Part shown: positions 62,775-64,000 of the stretch, piece after piece
Position numbering within the stretch: the stretch's first letter is position 1
Layout: the number at the start of each line of letters is the position of its first letter
DNA from: JAUYQR01 sp963822435
Lineage (GTDB): Bacteria; Pseudomonadota; Alphaproteobacteria; Rhodobacterales; Rhodobacteraceae
DNA length: 64,000 nt
Assembly: GCA_963822435.1 (NCBI GenBank)
Contig: CAWGHN010000003.1
Location: 1,054,001-1,118,000, forward strand
Direction: 5' to 3'
The notes under the pieces: model-generated
Database searches by the model: none
Seen by the model: the letters and a program-made list of their open reading frames with translations, nothing else
Told to the model about the DNA's origin: nothing
Translations under genes and position numbers: made by a program

Positions 62775-64000
62775 TCAGGCGGCGCGCAGGGCGGCGGTTG
62801 CGGCGTGATCGACGGTCAGCGTGTCGCGGTCGGTGATGACAACGCCGTAGTCCAGACGCGCGCCTTCAAGGCTGACGAGCCCATTGCGCACATCATCGAC
62901 CACCTTTGTGATCTCACGCTCGAACGCAGGTCCAAAGCCGCCGCCTCCGGGGTTGCGGTTGGCGGCACGCTCGCCGGGCTGGATGGTCTCGATGACGTTA
63001 TCGGTGATGATCTGGGTGGTGCCGTTTCGCGTCAGTTCCAGCCGCCCGACCTTGGACGACACCATGGCCGACTTGGCCCCCGCCGCACCCATCGCCGGGA
63101 TGCGCCGCCCCTCGCCAAAGGTGATCAGCGTCATGGGCGTGTCCAGCGGCTCCACCTCCCAGCAGGTGCCCGACCCGCCACGATTGCGCCCGGCACCGCC
63201 TGAATCCTCCATCAGCGAATAGCGGTGGATGATGATGGGATAGCTGTGCTCCAGCATCTCGATATCGCCCGAGGTCAGCGCGCCGAAGCAACATTCCGGC
63301 CCTACCGCGTGCCAGCCATCCGCCTTGGCCGTGGCCCCCGCTCCCGAGATGATCGAGGCCAGCACCATCGTCACATATTCCTCGTCATGCCGCTTGTCCC
63401 AGCCTGCGATGTTGCAGCCGTTGGCATGGCCCCAGCTTGCCGACACCTTTGCCGGCGCCGCCTGTTCAAACGCCAGTCGCACCGCATCGGTCAGCGTCTC
63501 CATCGGCGTGGTGGTGCAGTTCATGTGCGGCGCCGGAGATTTCGCGTTGCACAGCGTGCCCAAGGGCCCCATATCGGTCGTCACGCAGCGATAAAGCCCC
63601 TCGTTATAGGGCGGCGGCAGTTGGGCGAACATCATCAGGCCCAGATAGACGCCGGAATGGCTGTTTCCCTCATAACTATTTATGAAATAGGGAATTTGCG
63701 GCGGCGACTGAATGGCGATGTGACAGCTGTTGCCCTTGATCGTCACCGTCGCTGTGATGTCGAAATCGCCAAAACCGTGGCCCGCATCCTCCAGCACGGC
63801 AGTCCCGGTATAGACGCCGTCGGGCACCTCGGCGATCAGGCTGCGCATGTGGTGTTCGGCCATGTCCAGCAACTCGGCGATGCAGTCCTGCACGGTTTCC
63901 TTGCCGTATTTGTCGATCAGCCGGATCAGCGCCCGCGCGCCGACCTGACAGGCCCCGATCAGCGCGTTGAAGTCGCCCTCCTGGTCCCGGCGTGCCCGCA
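62775..64000 (-). CDS. hyuB: Hydantoinase/oxoprolinase/caprolactamase B-type subunit, C-terminal part (cut by window edge)
   Basis: An open frame of 408 codons that continues past the right edge; the visible start ATG at 63893 is internal because the conserved reading frame goes on upstream (DFNALIGACQVGARALIRLI). Segments include PYFINSYEGNSHSGVYLGLM, KSPAPHMNCTTTPMETLTDA, EDSGGAGRNRGGSGTCWEVE and NPGGGGFGPAFEREI. Full HyuB is about 520-590 aa, so about 110-180 residues are missing. Only 12 bp separate it from hyuA. Confidence 0.9.
   Translation of the reverse strand, partial: RARRDQEGDFNALIGACQVGARALIRLIDKYGKETVQDCIAELLDMAEHHMRSLIAEVPDGVYTGTAVLEDAGHGFGDFDITATVTIKGNSCHIAIQSPPQIPYFINSYEGNSHSGVYLGLMMFAQLPPPYNEGLYRCVTTDMGPLGTLCNAKSPAPHMNCTTTPMETLTDAVRLAFEQAAPAKVSASWGHANGCNIAGWDKRHDEEYVTMVLASIISGAGATAKADGWHAVGPECCFGALTSGDIEMLEHSYPIIIHRYSLMEDSGGAGRNRGGSGTCWEVEPLDTPMTLITFGEGRRIPAMGAAGAKSAMVSSKVGRLELTRNGTTQIITDNVIETIQPGERAANRNPGGGGFGPAFEREITKVVDDVRNGLVSLEGARLDYGVVITDRDTLTVDHAATAALRAA

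Overview
The window comes from a high-GC alphaproteobacterium. The 16S rRNA, the CcrM-type adenine methyltransferase, the rRNA operon order (16S, tRNA-Ile, tRNA-Ala, 23S, 5S, tRNA-fMet) and the DUF4170-waaA-lpxK group all point to the Rhodobacter group (Rhodobacterales, Paracoccaceae). It reads as ordinary chromosome. I see no insertion sequence, integrase, CRISPR array or phage gene.

Layout. 0-5.7 kb: small exported proteins, rnhB, ccrM, an AlkB-type di-iron monooxygenase and mutY. 5.7-6.4 kb: a gene-free stretch with three kinds of repeat. 6.4-13.9 kb: housekeeping genes (DciA-like, DsbA-like, a class III CoA transferase, lipid A/Kdo genes, an SPFH-NfeD pair, a Nudix hydrolase, pyrF). 14-24.1 kb: a catabolic block. 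A six-gene leftward operon (ThDP enzyme, HyuA, HyuB, class I aminotransferase, uronate dehydrogenase-like protein, FAD oxidoreductase) has a 4-bp overlap at every junction and converges with a fucose-isomerase-like gene. 24.2-26.8 kb: divergent ROK kinase, CutC and a TolB-like propeller. 27.5-34.5 kb: clpB, a sulfotransferase-like gene, envelope and stress proteins, and msrPQ. 34.5-40.5 kb: the complete rRNA operon. 40.7-43.4 kb: two acetyltransferases, a cupin/SnoaL fusion and a G3E GTPase.

42.4-64 kb is one long leftward catabolic region. From the right edge it encodes HyuB (cut by the window), HyuA, PxpA, a small biotin carrier, a biotin carboxylase, PxpB, PxpC, a solute-binding-protein homologue without an export signal, and a GntR regulator with two winged-helix segments. 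After an AT-rich operator-like site come an ATPase, two permeases, two SDRs, an exported solute-binding protein, a second ATPase, an amidase, an Old Yellow Enzyme, a cyclic-imide-hydrolase/deacetylase-family protein, a small CxxC protein and a G3E GTPase.

My inference for this region is a dedicated pathway for uptake and ring opening of a cyclic amide or imide (lactam, hydantoin or imide type). It combines an ATP-dependent HyuAB hydrolase with a PxpABC system that carries its own biotin carboxylase and carrier. The most unusual part is the regulatory pair: a probable cytoplasmic solute-binding protein translationally coupled to a double-winged-helix GntR protein. The substrate cannot be read from the sequence.
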